Virus record (IMG/VR): IMGVR_UViG_3300022602_002120
Coordinates: 1 to 64,000 of that record
DNA length: 64,000 nt
DNA from: a virus
Reading direction: 5' to 3' (one strand)
The notes under the pieces were generated by a model, which saw only the letters and a list, made by a program, of their open reading frames with translations, made no database searches and was not told the origin of the DNA. The translations under genes and the position numbers were made by a program. Below are positions 51,235 through 59,808 of the stretch, in pieces; the first letter of the stretch is position 1, and every line of letters starts with the position of its first letter.

Positions 51235-53838
51235 TTAATTAGTGTTTGCTGCTACTCTAGCTGTATGATCTACGTTTTGTTTCATTAGTCTAGCAATTTC
51301 TGCTAAATGAGCTGTAGCTTCTGCAGAACTAACATCACCGCGTTCCTCGTCGTCCCATTGTTTATATACTTTCTTAATAGGATCTGCTTCTGGACGTTTC
51401 ATAAACTCTTCTTGCAGTTGATTTACGTCAAAACCTTCAAAGCCTTTCATACGATCTTTAATCACACCCCAACGATCTTCATTCATGCTAACCTTTGGTT
51501 GATAATCGTTTTCTCCGAATCGCTGACCTTTCATTTCACGCATAGCATCAATAGCTGTTACCAGACTTTCAACTGTGGCATTACTCAATACGCTACTAGG
51601 TCCGTTAGTAGTAACCGGACTAGTTGCTGTTTGATTAAATCCTTGAAGTTGTTTAGCTATTTCAGCTTGCAATACCGGCGAGTTGACTACAGTTTTGTCC
51701 ATACCGTCATCGCCGGTTAGGTTTCCAGATTGTAACTTCATGGCATTTATTACATCAAGTAATTTACCAGTTGATACTGTACTTAATACACTACTCGGGC
51801 CACTAATAAGTTCAGGGCCGTTTTCACCAGCAATACCTAGTTTACCTACACCAATTGCACCACCTTTATCATGTTTAGCAACGGATTTCATGTAATCAGA
51901 TTGCCAATCACTAGGCTTATTAGCCTGTGCAGCATTTGCATTTTGTGTAGCAGCAAAATCTCTTATACGTTTTTCATATTCTGCTTGCGTTTCATTTGGT
52001 TGTTTTAAGAACGCTGTACTTGATGCTCCTACTCCTTCGGCTTTATTTTCGCCTGTAGCTACTTGTGTCATAGCCGCAGTTCTATTTTCTTTTGCGATCC
52101 CAGGAGTATGAGTTTTAATACCAAGATCAGCAAGCATATCCTGTACTTGGCTTAACATTGCTTTGCTTACTTCGGCAAATTTTGCTATAGCAGGTGTTAA
52201 TTCTTGTTGAAGTGCTTTTTTCAAATCTTGCGCAGCTTCTTCTGCGCCTGTTACACTCTTAGTTAGATCATCATTTGCATCTTTTTGTGTTACTCCAGCC
52301 TCTGCTCCATCTACAGCAGCTTTTGTATATTGATTGTTGGCATCAATTTGTTTAGACATTGATGCAGAAAGATCTTTTATAGCACCATCAGCAAAATATC
52401 CAGCACGAGCCAATCCTTGGTTAGAGAGAATAGATTTATTAATCGTTTCACCGTACTTGGCATTTAAATCTGCACCTTTTTTGTAAGTTAATGTATTACT
52501 TTCCCATGCTGCATATAATTCACTGGCTTTATCTTTAGCACCTCTTACTTGTGCTTCATACATTGCACCTTCTTCGTTAATAACTGCGCCATGTGATGCA
52601 ACACGATCTTTGAAATTTTTCAGCTCAAGATCTGTCATACTTGTCATAGCCTGCTGAATAGCAGCTTGTTGTTCAGGTGATTTTTTAGCCAATTCCTGTC
52701 TAAATATTAGTTCTTTAGATGCTTGTTCAGCAACTTCCATTTTCTTTTTAGCATCTTCACCTGTAATACTAGCAATTAAACGTAGATTTTCTGCATATTT
52801 TTGTGTAGCATCTTGCACATTCTTATCAGTAACTGTTTTACCAGTGATACGCATCTGTTTAGTAACATCGGCCATTAGACCTACTTGTTCTTCAAACCCG
52901 TAACCTAATTTTAATAGCTGTTCTTGTGCGCCCGATTCTTTTAGTGCCTTACCGACACGACCTAACATCTTAGTGCCTTCAGTTACACTAATGCCAGCTG
53001 ATGCAATCTTTTCACTGCTGGCTTTAACAACATTTGACATTTGCTCAATAGTTAAACCGGCATCTCCTGCGGCATTGCGCATACCAGTCATGCCATCAGT
53101 AAACAGAGCCCCGCTAGCCGACATTTGATTAAATGCTTTGTATGTTTTTTCTACTTCTTTGCTTAAGATCTCAACACCAAACTTAGCTAATTTAGTCATT
53201 GACTCTGAACTAGCGTCTAGTGCTGATCCGAGTATTTTTGCCGCGCCGCCGACTATAAATCCAAGTCCTTCAGTTTCGACTCCTGCAGCCATAGCTACAT
53301 CACCAAAGGTACTTAATAGCTTACCAGCGCCTTTAGCCGCAGATCCTGCCATGTCAATGCCTGCGGTCATCAGATCTGTAGATAATTGTGTTCCGCTAGC
53401 ATCGTCTTGAAGATTTTTTACAAATTGTGCTGTACCTTGAGCAGCTCGACCTAGTATGTCTTTAGTTGCTTTACTAGTTGCATCTGCATATTTCTTAGTG
53501 GCTTCTTCAGCCATTTTAGTAGCAGCGGTCTTGGCTAACTCTGCTTTCATTGATTTCTTAACCGCTATTTCAGCCGCATCAGTAGTTTCATCTAGATCTT
53601 CAATAGAATCATTGAGTTCATCAATTTTCTTTTTTAGGTCGTCATAGGTGGCTTTTTGCTTTTTAGCGTCTTTGGTTAACTTGTCAATTTCTTTTTGGAA
53701 TTTTTCAGCAGATTTTCCAGACTTTTCGTAGATATCGTTTAAGTCCTTGCTGTTTGCGCCAAATCGTTCTAGGAATTCAGCAAACGCTCTTAATTGTTCT
53801 TCATTCATGCTTTTATAGACCTTGGTTTTAGCTACCAT
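51235..53838 (-). CDS. tail tape-measure protein
   Basis: This 867-residue protein is long and helical, with an N-terminal coiled coil (KDLNDIYEKSGKSAEKFQKE), several Ala/Gly-rich hydrophobic stretches (residues about 160-215), and a C-terminal block AGENGPELISGPSSVL of the kind ending many tape-measure proteins. A second PSSVL block lies further on. It sets tail length, in T4 by gp29. The ATG at 53838 is preferred over a TTG at 53862 that coincides with the promoter. It is divergent from gp26 and so is next to its likely chaperone. Confidence 0.75.
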   Translation of the reverse strand: MVAKTKVYKSMNEEQLRAFAEFLERFGANSKDLNDIYEKSGKSAEKFQKEIDKLTKDAKKQKATYDDLKKKIDELNDSIEDLDETTDAAEIAVKKSMKAELAKTAATKMAEEATKKYADATSKATKDILGRAAQGTAQFVKNLQDDASGTQLSTDLMTAGIDMAGSAAKGAGKLLSTFGDVAMAAGVETEGLGFIVGGAAKILGSALDASSESMTKLAKFGVEILSKEVEKTYKAFNQMSASGALFTDGMTGMRNAAGDAGLTIEQMSNVVKASSEKIASAGISVTEGTKMLGRVGKALKESGAQEQLLKLGYGFEEQVGLMADVTKQMRITGKTVTDKNVQDATQKYAENLRLIASITGEDAKKKMEVAEQASKELIFRQELAKKSPEQQAAIQQAMTSMTDLELKNFKDRVASHGAVINEEGAMYEAQVRGAKDKASELYAAWESNTLTYKKGADLNAKYGETINKSILSNQGLARAGYFADGAIKDLSASMSKQIDANNQYTKAAVDGAEAGVTQKDANDDLTKSVTGAEEAAQDLKKALQQELTPAIAKFAEVSKAMLSQVQDMLADLGIKTHTPGIAKENRTAAMTQVATGENKAEGVGASSTAFLKQPNETQAEYEKRIRDFAATQNANAAQANKPSDWQSDYMKSVAKHDKGGAIGVGKLGIAGENGPELISGPSSVLSTVSTGKLLDVINAMKLQSGNLTGDDGMDKTVVNSPVLQAEIAKQLQGFNQTATSPVTTNGPSSVLSNATVESLVTAIDAMREMKGQRFGENDYQPKVSMNEDRWGVIKDRMKGFEGFDVNQLQEEFMKRPEADPIKKVYKQWDDEERGDVSSAEATAHLAEIARLMKQNVDHTARVAANTN

Positions 53839-53871
53839 AAATATAAAATATGGTACTATCAATTATTTATA
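53836..53871. promoter_or_regulatory. face-to-face late octamers: TATAAATA (minus, 53864-53871) and CATAAATA (plus, 53836-53843)
   Basis: TATAAATA lies 25 nt before the tape-measure ATG. CATAAATA lies 40 nt before the gp26 ATG and overlaps the tape-measure start codon. Transcripts would overlap by about 20 nt, linking tape measure and chaperone expression. Confidence 0.5.
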
Positions 53872-53883
53872 GGAAATAAAAAC

Positions 53884-54750
53884 ATGAGTCAAACTCCATC
53901 GTTTAATCAAGCTAACCCATTAGCTAGACACTTTAGACAACCAGTGATCTACACTAAACTACCTAGTCGCGGTCAGTTTTGGCCAGAAGGTAGTATAGAC
54001 ATCCCTGTTACAGGTGAAATTCCTATTCTAGCAATGAGTACTAAAGACGAAGTTATTCTACGCACACCAGATGCACTGTTAAACGGGCAAGGTGTTATTG
54101 ATGTTATTCAAAGTTGCTGTCCAACTATTAAGAACGCATGGGAAACTCCTAGTATTGACGTAGACAGCATTATTATCAGTATTCGTATTGCTAGTTATGG
54201 TAATAATATGGAGTTTACCAGCACTTGCCCACACTGTAATACCCAGCATGACTATAGCGTTGATCTAGGAGTAGTTCTACAGGGCATCGAAACACCTAAC
54301 TACAGTAGAGGTGTTGACGTAGATGGTCTTAAAATTAAACTACGTCCGCAACCATACTTTAGTCTTAACAAAACTAACATCATTGCTTTTGAAGAACAGC
54401 AATTGTTACGATCACTACAGATGATTGAAGATAATTCAGACGAAGCACAGGCTAAATTTAATGCACAGCTGAATAAACTAATCGATCTTAACATTATGAT
54501 CACTGCCGACAGTACAGAAAGCATTACCACAGAAGACGGACAACTAGTAACTGATCGTAGTTTTATCAAAGAGTTCTACACAAACTGTGATAATAAAACA
54601 GTTAAAGCGGTTAAAGCTCGTTTAGATGAATATAACAAACAAGCCAACATTAAACCATTTAATGTTATCTGTAGCGAAGAAGACTGCGCTAAGCCATTTG
54701 ATATTGATATTATATTCGATTTTGCAAGTTTTTTCGGAAAAGGCTCTTAA
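53884..54750 (+). CDS. 26: gp26-like tail/baseplate assembly protein, upstream frame of a frameshift pair
   Basis: This 288-residue protein has the T4 baseplate protein (gp26) pattern: KLPSRGQFWPEGSID, TGEIPILAMSTKDEVIL, RTPDALLNGQGVIDVIQSC and PTIKNAWETPSID, then a zinc-ribbon-like pair (CPHC and CSEEDC). The ATG at 53884 has an AGGAAA site. Near its end the frame contains T TTT TTC at 54729-54735. A -1 slip there leads into the overlapping ORF that ends at 54965. The start and stop layout around the tape-measure gene recalls the G/GT tail assembly chaperones of other phages. Confidence 0.78.
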   Translation: MSQTPSFNQANPLARHFRQPVIYTKLPSRGQFWPEGSIDIPVTGEIPILAMSTKDEVILRTPDALLNGQGVIDVIQSCCPTIKNAWETPSIDVDSIIISIRIASYGNNMEFTSTCPHCNTQHDYSVDLGVVLQGIETPNYSRGVDVDGLKIKLRPQPYFSLNKTNIIAFEEQQLLRSLQMIEDNSDEAQAKFNAQLNKLIDLNIMITADSTESITTEDGQLVTDRSFIKEFYTNCDNKTVKAVKARLDEYNKQANIKPFNVICSEEDCAKPFDIDIIFDFASFFGKGS

Positions 54751-54811
54751 CTCTAGATAACGCCAGCGTCGTGTCCTTACTCGAAGGATATGACAAAGAA
54801 GTAAGAGCCTT
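54729..54811 (+). other. probable programmed -1 ribosomal frameshift signal
   Basis: The heptamer T TTT TTC lies in the gp26 frame exactly as X XXY YYZ. Four nt later a 10-base sequence (AAGGCTCTTA, 54740-54749) is perfectly complementary to 54802-54811 (TAAGAGCCTT), a stem of the spacing that stalls ribosomes. The -1 frame is open from 54708 to 54965. The gp26 stop (54748-54750) lies at the base of the stem. Confidence 0.72.
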
Positions 54812-54965
54812 AAAAGATGATGCGTTACGTATGTGTTGGTATATGCGTGGTGGGTTAAGTTATGATGATGCTATGTTGCTAAGTCAAACAGAAAAAGAAA
54901 TTATCAATAAGATAGTTAAAGATAATTTAGAAACTACCCAAAAGAGTCATTTGCCTTTCTTTTAA
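54735..54965 (+). CDS. gp51-like C-terminal extension made by frameshift
   Basis: The region encodes 76 residues in the -1 frame relative to gp26, giving a fusion of about 360 residues. The first codons (CGG AAA AGG CTC TTA ACT) have no start codon or ribosome site. The only start of its own is a GTG at 54771 (MSLLEGYDKEVRALKDDAL). The sequence is helical and charged and ends HLPFF. The position after gp26 matches the short gp51 (baseplate hub) genes of marine T4-like phages. Confidence 0.65.
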   Translation, partial: RKRLLTLDNASVVSLLEGYDKEVRALKDDALRMCWYMRGGLSYDDAMLLSQTEKEIINKIVKDNLETTQKSHLPFF

Positions 54966-55512
54966 TAAAAGTCATTATATTACATACAAGAGTAGTTGTG
55001 TGGCATATATTCTAGACTAATCCATTTGTGTAGTATAATTCGTAATATATTCCATACAAGAAAGATGTCTCTGACATCTGCGTTATCGCTATCGCTCAAC
55101 GCTTTTTCTTCTAATCTAAATTACGTTAGTTATTTTGAATTACTGTACTGCTCTTAAACGTTATCATCCAGATTTGGTCATACTTCACCTATCCGAGGCA
55201 AAGTATAAGTCGCATCATCCGAGTTGACAGTCATACTAACTAAAAGAGATTGTTAATCAATAACACGGAGGCGGTCAGCCGGTACCCCCTACTCTAGCTT
55301 CTTCTGACGGGTGCTGTATAGCCATAGTTAGCTAACTATACTAGTCACGTGAGTTGTATTGCTTTTTCTTCAGAGCTCACATCATTTGGCGTTTAGGCCT
55401 AATTGATCGTCGGTGCCATCCAGTGTGTAGTCTACTCTACACGTTCCAAGTGCGGCCATTACGCGAGCACCATCTCCTCTGGATACAGAACTTAATCTGC
55501 AATAGGGCTAAT
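54966..55512. other. 547-base non-coding island with strong secondary structure
   Basis: No significant ORF, tRNA or familiar RNA motif is seen, but several perfect inverted repeats occur: AGATGTC-TCT-GACATCT (55063-55079), a 16-bp palindrome (55324-55339), and GTGTAG/CTACAC (55425-55442). Two further pairs, GGTGC/GCACC (55412-55416 with 55467-55471) and ATCCAG/CTGGAT (55418-55423 with 55479-55484), cross and would form a pseudoknot. A TATAAT lies at 55034. The minus strand has four short ATG-started frames (25, 16, 18 and 5 codons). The region is richer in GC than its surroundings and lies between convergent genes next to a GIY-YIG endonuclease. A structured RNA, an origin, or an intron remnant are open options. 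Confidence 0.6.
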
Positions 55513-55950
55513 TTACTTCTTTATTACTAGATCTTTTACTGAATTCTTGCCAAGTTTAATTTGTATAATGCCGTTGTAGTTGTTTTCACGAAGTAATACA
55601 TGTTCTGTGAATTGGTAGTAGGCCTCTAAGTAGTTTGTTTCGCCTCTACTGTTACATAAATGAATTATGTCACGAGTAAAGTTTTCTTTGCCATGTGTGT
55701 CAATATCTGCTTGTAGTCGCGGACTAGATCCCCAGTAGGTCTTCCAATCTGTTTCTACAACTTCACGACGTTTGTTTTTCTTGCCTTTTAGAGGTGGTCT
55801 CTTTTTGATAGTAGTGAAATATTTGCGGCCAACATAATCGTGACCATTTATATTATTTGTAATTCTGTAGATAAAACCATAATAAGTGCCGATATCCTCG
55901 GATTCAAATGCTACACCGTTATAAATCCAAGGATAATCGTATGATGCCAT
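55513..55950 (-). CDS. GIY-YIG homing endonuclease
   Basis: This 145-residue protein has the GIY-YIG core: YYGFIYRITN, then HDYVGRKYF, a WKTYWGSSPRL block and a catalytic Glu within NYLEAYYQF. The pattern is that of freestanding phage GIY-YIG nucleases (T4 Seg-like). There is no recognised DNA-binding tail; the C-terminus is short and basic. It borders the non-coding island on its 3' side, a usual sign that the island marks or contains the target or a former intron. Confidence 0.85.
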   Translation of the reverse strand: MASYDYPWIYNGVAFESEDIGTYYGFIYRITNNINGHDYVGRKYFTTIKKRPPLKGKKNKRREVVETDWKTYWGSSPRLQADIDTHGKENFTRDIIHLCNSRGETNYLEAYYQFTEHVLLRENNYNGIIQIKLGKNSVKDLVIKK

Positions 55951-55953
55951 AAG

Positions 55954-56145
55954 TTATTTAGCGGCTTTAGCTGCGTTTTTCTTCTCTTGAATTTCTGCAC
56001 GACGAGCTTTGGTTAGTTTACCTAGGTCGCCCAATGCACCACGAGCACGTGTTCCTGCCGCTGCTACACCTTTTTCTTCAAATTTAGCATGTTCTGTTAA
56101 GTATGCTTCATATGCTGCTACGATTTGTTCATGATTTGTTGCCAT
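55954..56145 (-). CDS. small histone H1/Hc1-like protein
   Basis: This 63-residue basic protein resembles the N-terminal part of bacterial histone H1-like Hc1: HAKFEEKGVAAAGTRARGAL and KLTKARRAEIQEKKN (compare Hc1 AEKGNKAAAQRVR and KVAKVYRKESI). Such proteins bind and compact DNA. It has an AAGGAG site and lies 3 nt from the GIY-YIG gene. The assignment is by eye. Confidence 0.5.
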   Translation of the reverse strand: MATNHEQIVAAYEAYLTEHAKFEEKGVAAAGTRARGALGDLGKLTKARRAEIQEKKNAAKAAK

Positions 56146-56166
56146 TTTTTACTTCTCCTTGTGAAA

Positions 56167-57183
56167 TTACCATTCTGTTGCGTACTGCTGATTTACCACT
56201 GATATATTACATTTAGTCCTACATTCGGTCCTGGAGAAAATTTCAAACTCTTCGCTCCAATACTGGTCATTTAGGACCTCATTTAATGATCTTTGATTCA
56301 GATCAAACTGGTTCTTACTTACATCTAACCACTCGTTGTTATGTGAATATCTATTTGCTACCCAACAACAAGGAAATAAATGTCCTTGACTGTTGATAAA
56401 CAAACCCTTATTACCGATTCCACATAACGGAGTTACTTCGCCAAACGTTTCTGCTTGGTTATATAATCTTAAATTAGTTTTTGCACCTACTGTACTTTCT
56501 TTACGTTCATTGAATTGTGTAAAAATCCGTTGGAATCTGTAGTTAGTACTAATTAAGTTATCCTTGGGCTGTAATTGGTCGCTTTCTGGGTATATACTAT
56601 ATACTTTATTAAACTTTGTACTTAACGTCAACTGAAATTGATCAAACCCTAGTTCTTTGGCCAACAATTTCATATCATCTAATTTATCTTCGTTAAATTT
56701 AAATGCAATAGCATCCCAGGTCATATAAACATGACTGCTATTGCGTAAGGTAGTAACGCCTTGAATGATACTCGACCAATTGCTGTTTATACGATATTGT
56801 TCGTTACTGCCTTGATCCCATCCATCCAAACTAAAGTGAATATGATCATTATGATCTAATGCTTGCCCTAGTCTAGCCCACCAGTCAACATTTTTATAGC
56901 TACCGTTGGTAACAATAACAAATTTCACTGGTTTAACACTTTTAATATATTCGATCACGTCTATTAAGCTATGTGCATATATAGGATCACCATCGTCGCC
57001 ACAAAACGTAATCTTTTCTACGTTGTCTTGTATAAATTCTGGAGTAAAATTCTTCTTAAAGAAATTTAAACTTAATTCTGTGTTTACTAAGGTGTCGGGA
57101 ACTTCTGTGCGAGCACAGCGCGGACATTTTAATGTACACTTACTGGATATTTCGATATGCCAATGCCACGTTGCTAATTTCAA
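56167..57183 (-). CDS. radical SAM/SPASM-like protein
   Basis: This 338-residue protein has the radical SAM motif CTLKCPRC near the N-terminus (HIEISSKCTLKCPRC) and later VIVTNGSYKN and HFSLDGW of the TIM barrel. A C-terminal cysteine set (LCGIGNKGLF, LFPCCW, ECRTKCN) is like that of auxiliary-cluster SPASM domains. It is a close relative of the next gene. Start overlaps that gene's stop by 4 nt (ATGA-type). Substrate unknown. Confidence 0.85.
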   Translation of the reverse strand: MKLATWHWHIEISSKCTLKCPRCARTEVPDTLVNTELSLNFFKKNFTPEFIQDNVEKITFCGDDGDPIYAHSLIDVIEYIKSVKPVKFVIVTNGSYKNVDWWARLGQALDHNDHIHFSLDGWDQGSNEQYRINSNWSSIIQGVTTLRNSSHVYMTWDAIAFKFNEDKLDDMKLLAKELGFDQFQLTLSTKFNKVYSIYPESDQLQPKDNLISTNYRFQRIFTQFNERKESTVGAKTNLRLYNQAETFGEVTPLCGIGNKGLFINSQGHLFPCCWVANRYSHNNEWLDVSKNQFDLNQRSLNEVLNDQYWSEEFEIFSRTECRTKCNISVVNQQYATEW

Positions 57184-58049
57184 AATTCGACCTCACGTTG
57201 CCATTGGTTTGAGTAACTTGTACCATTTAAGTTTTTTGTACAGGTTGCAACACAAGTTGCATTAGGTGATATCGAATCCCAGGATTCTTGCACAATGTTA
57301 AAATAGTCAATAGTGTGACTAGTATTGCCCAACCAGCAACACGGATACACTATACCCTTGGTAGAAATATATAGACTTTGTTCTTTAAGAGCAACACAAT
57401 CAATAGTTCCGATATTTACACTAGGATTTTTCCATCCGGTAGGGGGATTTAAAAAAGATATAGGGTGATTAGTATGCCGACGACTAACTTTAGCTCGAAA
57501 CCATTTAAATCCTAATTCTTTTGCTAATGTTTGTGCTTGATCTACCTGATGTTGATTATGTTCAAATACTAACATTTCCCAGTGAGCTCTACCGCCGGCG
57601 GCAATAAATGCCTGCGCATTTTCTATAACCTTATCCCAACCAACATTTACTCTGTATATGTGATTGGTATCGTTTAATCCGTCGATACTAAAAATTACAT
57701 AATCTTTCTGATAAGATAACATTGCACCTAAAGAACTCCACCAAGTAGTAGACCGTAGACCTCCATTAGTATTCATACCTAATGTTATTGTGGGATTTAA
57801 TTTACGAAAATAGCTATAAATTTCTAAGGTGTGCTTGCCTGCGGCAGGATCGCCATAATTTCCACACATATACATCTTGTCTAATGCTTTGATAGTATCT
57901 TCTGAAATAGCATCTGCTATATTATCTACAGTTAAATGGTGCAGCACAGACTTATCAAACGTAGGATCAGTTTCTCTGCTACATTGCGGACATGCAGCAT
58001 TACAAGCATCTGTAGGTTCTACGTGTAATATTTTAGGTAACATCAACAT
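57180..58049 (-). CDS. radical SAM/SPASM-like protein (paralogue)
   Basis: This 289-residue protein has CNAACPQC in the context EPTDACNAACPQC, then GLNDTNHIYRVN and the LYISTKGIVYPCCW auxiliary-cluster segment, followed by CVATC. It shares layout with the downstream radical SAM protein and is probably a tandem duplicate. The start is uncertain: ATG at 58049 or 58043, both inside the end of gp46. The pair lies between gp46 and the Hc1-like gene. Confidence 0.85.
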   Translation of the reverse strand: MLMLPKILHVEPTDACNAACPQCSRETDPTFDKSVLHHLTVDNIADAISEDTIKALDKMYMCGNYGDPAAGKHTLEIYSYFRKLNPTITLGMNTNGGLRSTTWWSSLGAMLSYQKDYVIFSIDGLNDTNHIYRVNVGWDKVIENAQAFIAAGGRAHWEMLVFEHNQHQVDQAQTLAKELGFKWFRAKVSRRHTNHPISFLNPPTGWKNPSVNIGTIDCVALKEQSLYISTKGIVYPCCWLGNTSHTIDYFNIVQESWDSISPNATCVATCTKNLNGTSYSNQWQREVEF

Positions 58050-59808
58050 CAGTATTATATGTAGTAAATCCATTCTCTTTTACTACTGTTAAAATATTGT
58101 TTACACGACCCGCTAGTTCATCTTTATGCGATACTAACCAAATAGATTTGTTATTCTCTCTGGTCATTTTCTTAAGGATAGCAAGAGCATTTTCTACACC
58201 CGACGTATCCATACCGCTGTCAACAAGTTCGTCGATAAACAATAAGTTAATTGGTTGATATAAACTTTCCCACACATCACGGAATGCCCATGATAAGCTA
58301 AGGATAAGTCTATTGCGCTCTCCACGGCTTAAGTTATCAAAATCTAACTCTCTGCCTAATTCTTCAATTTGTACACTTAGATCATTTAAGAATTTAACCT
58401 GATGTGGTAATCCAATTTTATCTAAGTAGTGGCTTAAGCGAGCATTTAAATAGCTTAAGTTCTGATCAATAATGCGTTTACGAATATAACTGTCTTTATT
58501 AGTTAGTAATTTATGTAGGAACTCTTGGTGTTCTTTAATACGTACTAGTTCATTCATATTAGTATAATCAATTTCAGCAAGTGCTGTAGTGCGCATTTCA
58601 GCTATCTGTTCTGTATAAGGATCAGTTTCTGCTTGCTTACTTATTAATTGTGTTTGTAAACTAGCCACAGTACTACGATGATGGATAGCATCTTCTTCTT
58701 TATCATAGTAAACTTTAGGTGGCGCACCTAATTCTCCTAATGCTGATTTGGCATCGCCTAGGTCTAATAGTAATTTCTCAGCGGTACTATAAGCTAAAGC
58801 TGACTCCTCTAATGATGCTTGTTTAGTTGCTAATACTTCTTCATGCTTGCTATCGTGTAAGTCTTGACCGCAAGCATAACATTTGTGATTGTTTAAGTCG
58901 GCAATTTCTTTGTCTAATTTTTTAATAGTTTTTTGCTCGCGATCCATATCGTTGCTAGCACGCTGTAAAGCTGTGTTAAGGTCTGTTAGGTCTCTACGCT
59001 TTTGATTGTATGCTGTGAGTTTTTTGTGAGCAGCAATTTCAGCGTCAATGTCGATGTGGGATAATTCTTCAATGGCAGCTACTAGCTTTGACACATCCTC
59101 AATATGTTTAGTAGTCCACATAGTTTGGCGACGTTCTAAGCTAACAATCTGTTCTTCGATACGCTTATTAGCATCAGTAATTGCTTTGATGTTAAATTCT
59201 TCTTGAGTAATCGCATCTCTGGTTGCTTTACTTTGCTCTTTAAGTGCTTCTGCTTTTTCACTTAATAGAGTAATACCAAGTAATTGTTCAATAATAGCAC
59301 GCTGATCATTCGCCTTAAGACTTAAAAACGGTTCTGTGTAGGTGTTAAGTGCAACAATGTGCTTGAACATGTCATGAGACATGCCTAGCAAGCGTTCAAT
59401 TTCGGCTTGTGTTTCTCGACTGTCACCTTGACTGTTATCATCTTTAGCTTCTTGTTCGATATCTCCAATATAAAACTTCATTACATTATGTTTACGACCG
59501 CGCTCAATCTTATAGTCGACCCCATTTACTTCAAAATCAATAGTAACTAACATGTTCTTAGCGTTAGTTTTATTGATCAAGTTATCTTTACGAATATTAG
59601 TTAGAGCATTGCCGTATAAGGCATAACTTAATGCGTTAATGATAGTAGTTTTACCTGTACCATTACGTGCTCCGCTGTCATCACCACCTAAGTCAATATT
59701 CTCGCCTAGGACTAAGGTCAAGTCCTTGCGATCAAAGTTGACGGCCTGCGTAGCATTACCCACACTCATAAAGTTTTTAACTGTAAGATATTTGATACGG
59801 AAACTCAT
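58033..59808 (-). CDS. 46: recombination nuclease subunit gp46 (Rad50/SbcC-like)
   Basis: This 591-residue protein is an SMC-type ATPase. Walker A is GARNGTGKTTIINAL, the coiled-coil centre has a zinc hook (CYACGQ), and the head has the ABC signature LSRGERNRLILS and Walker B LLFIDELVDSG. With gp47 it processes DNA ends for recombination-dependent replication. T4 gp46 is 560 residues. Its start overlaps gp47 by 4 nt, as in other T4-like phages. Confidence 0.95.
   Translation of the reverse strand: MSFRIKYLTVKNFMSVGNATQAVNFDRKDLTLVLGENIDLGGDDSGARNGTGKTTIINALSYALYGNALTNIRKDNLINKTNAKNMLVTIDFEVNGVDYKIERGRKHNVMKFYIGDIEQEAKDDNSQGDSRETQAEIERLLGMSHDMFKHIVALNTYTEPFLSLKANDQRAIIEQLLGITLLSEKAEALKEQSKATRDAITQEEFNIKAITDANKRIEEQIVSLERRQTMWTTKHIEDVSKLVAAIEELSHIDIDAEIAAHKKLTAYNQKRRDLTDLNTALQRASNDMDREQKTIKKLDKEIADLNNHKCYACGQDLHDSKHEEVLATKQASLEESALAYSTAEKLLLDLGDAKSALGELGAPPKVYYDKEEDAIHHRSTVASLQTQLISKQAETDPYTEQIAEMRTTALAEIDYTNMNELVRIKEHQEFLHKLLTNKDSYIRKRIIDQNLSYLNARLSHYLDKIGLPHQVKFLNDLSVQIEELGRELDFDNLSRGERNRLILSLSWAFRDVWESLYQPINLLFIDELVDSGMDTSGVENALAILKKMTRENNKSIWLVSHKDELAGRVNNILTVVKENGFTTYNTDVDVT

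Noticed and set aside
53839-53862. TTG start for the tape-measure gene
   Set aside because: It touches the late promoter octamer, so the start would lie at or before the transcript start; the ATG at 53838 fits better.
54966-55512. tRNA, tmRNA or RNase P RNA in the non-coding island
   Set aside because: I looked on both strands for a T-loop (GTTCRA), a CCA-type acceptor, the tmRNA ends and the RNase P GAGGAAAGTCC block and found none.
54966-55512. Complete group I intron
   Set aside because: The flanking genes are complete and convergent, so no gene is interrupted; only loose GACTA/TAGTC-type matches are present.
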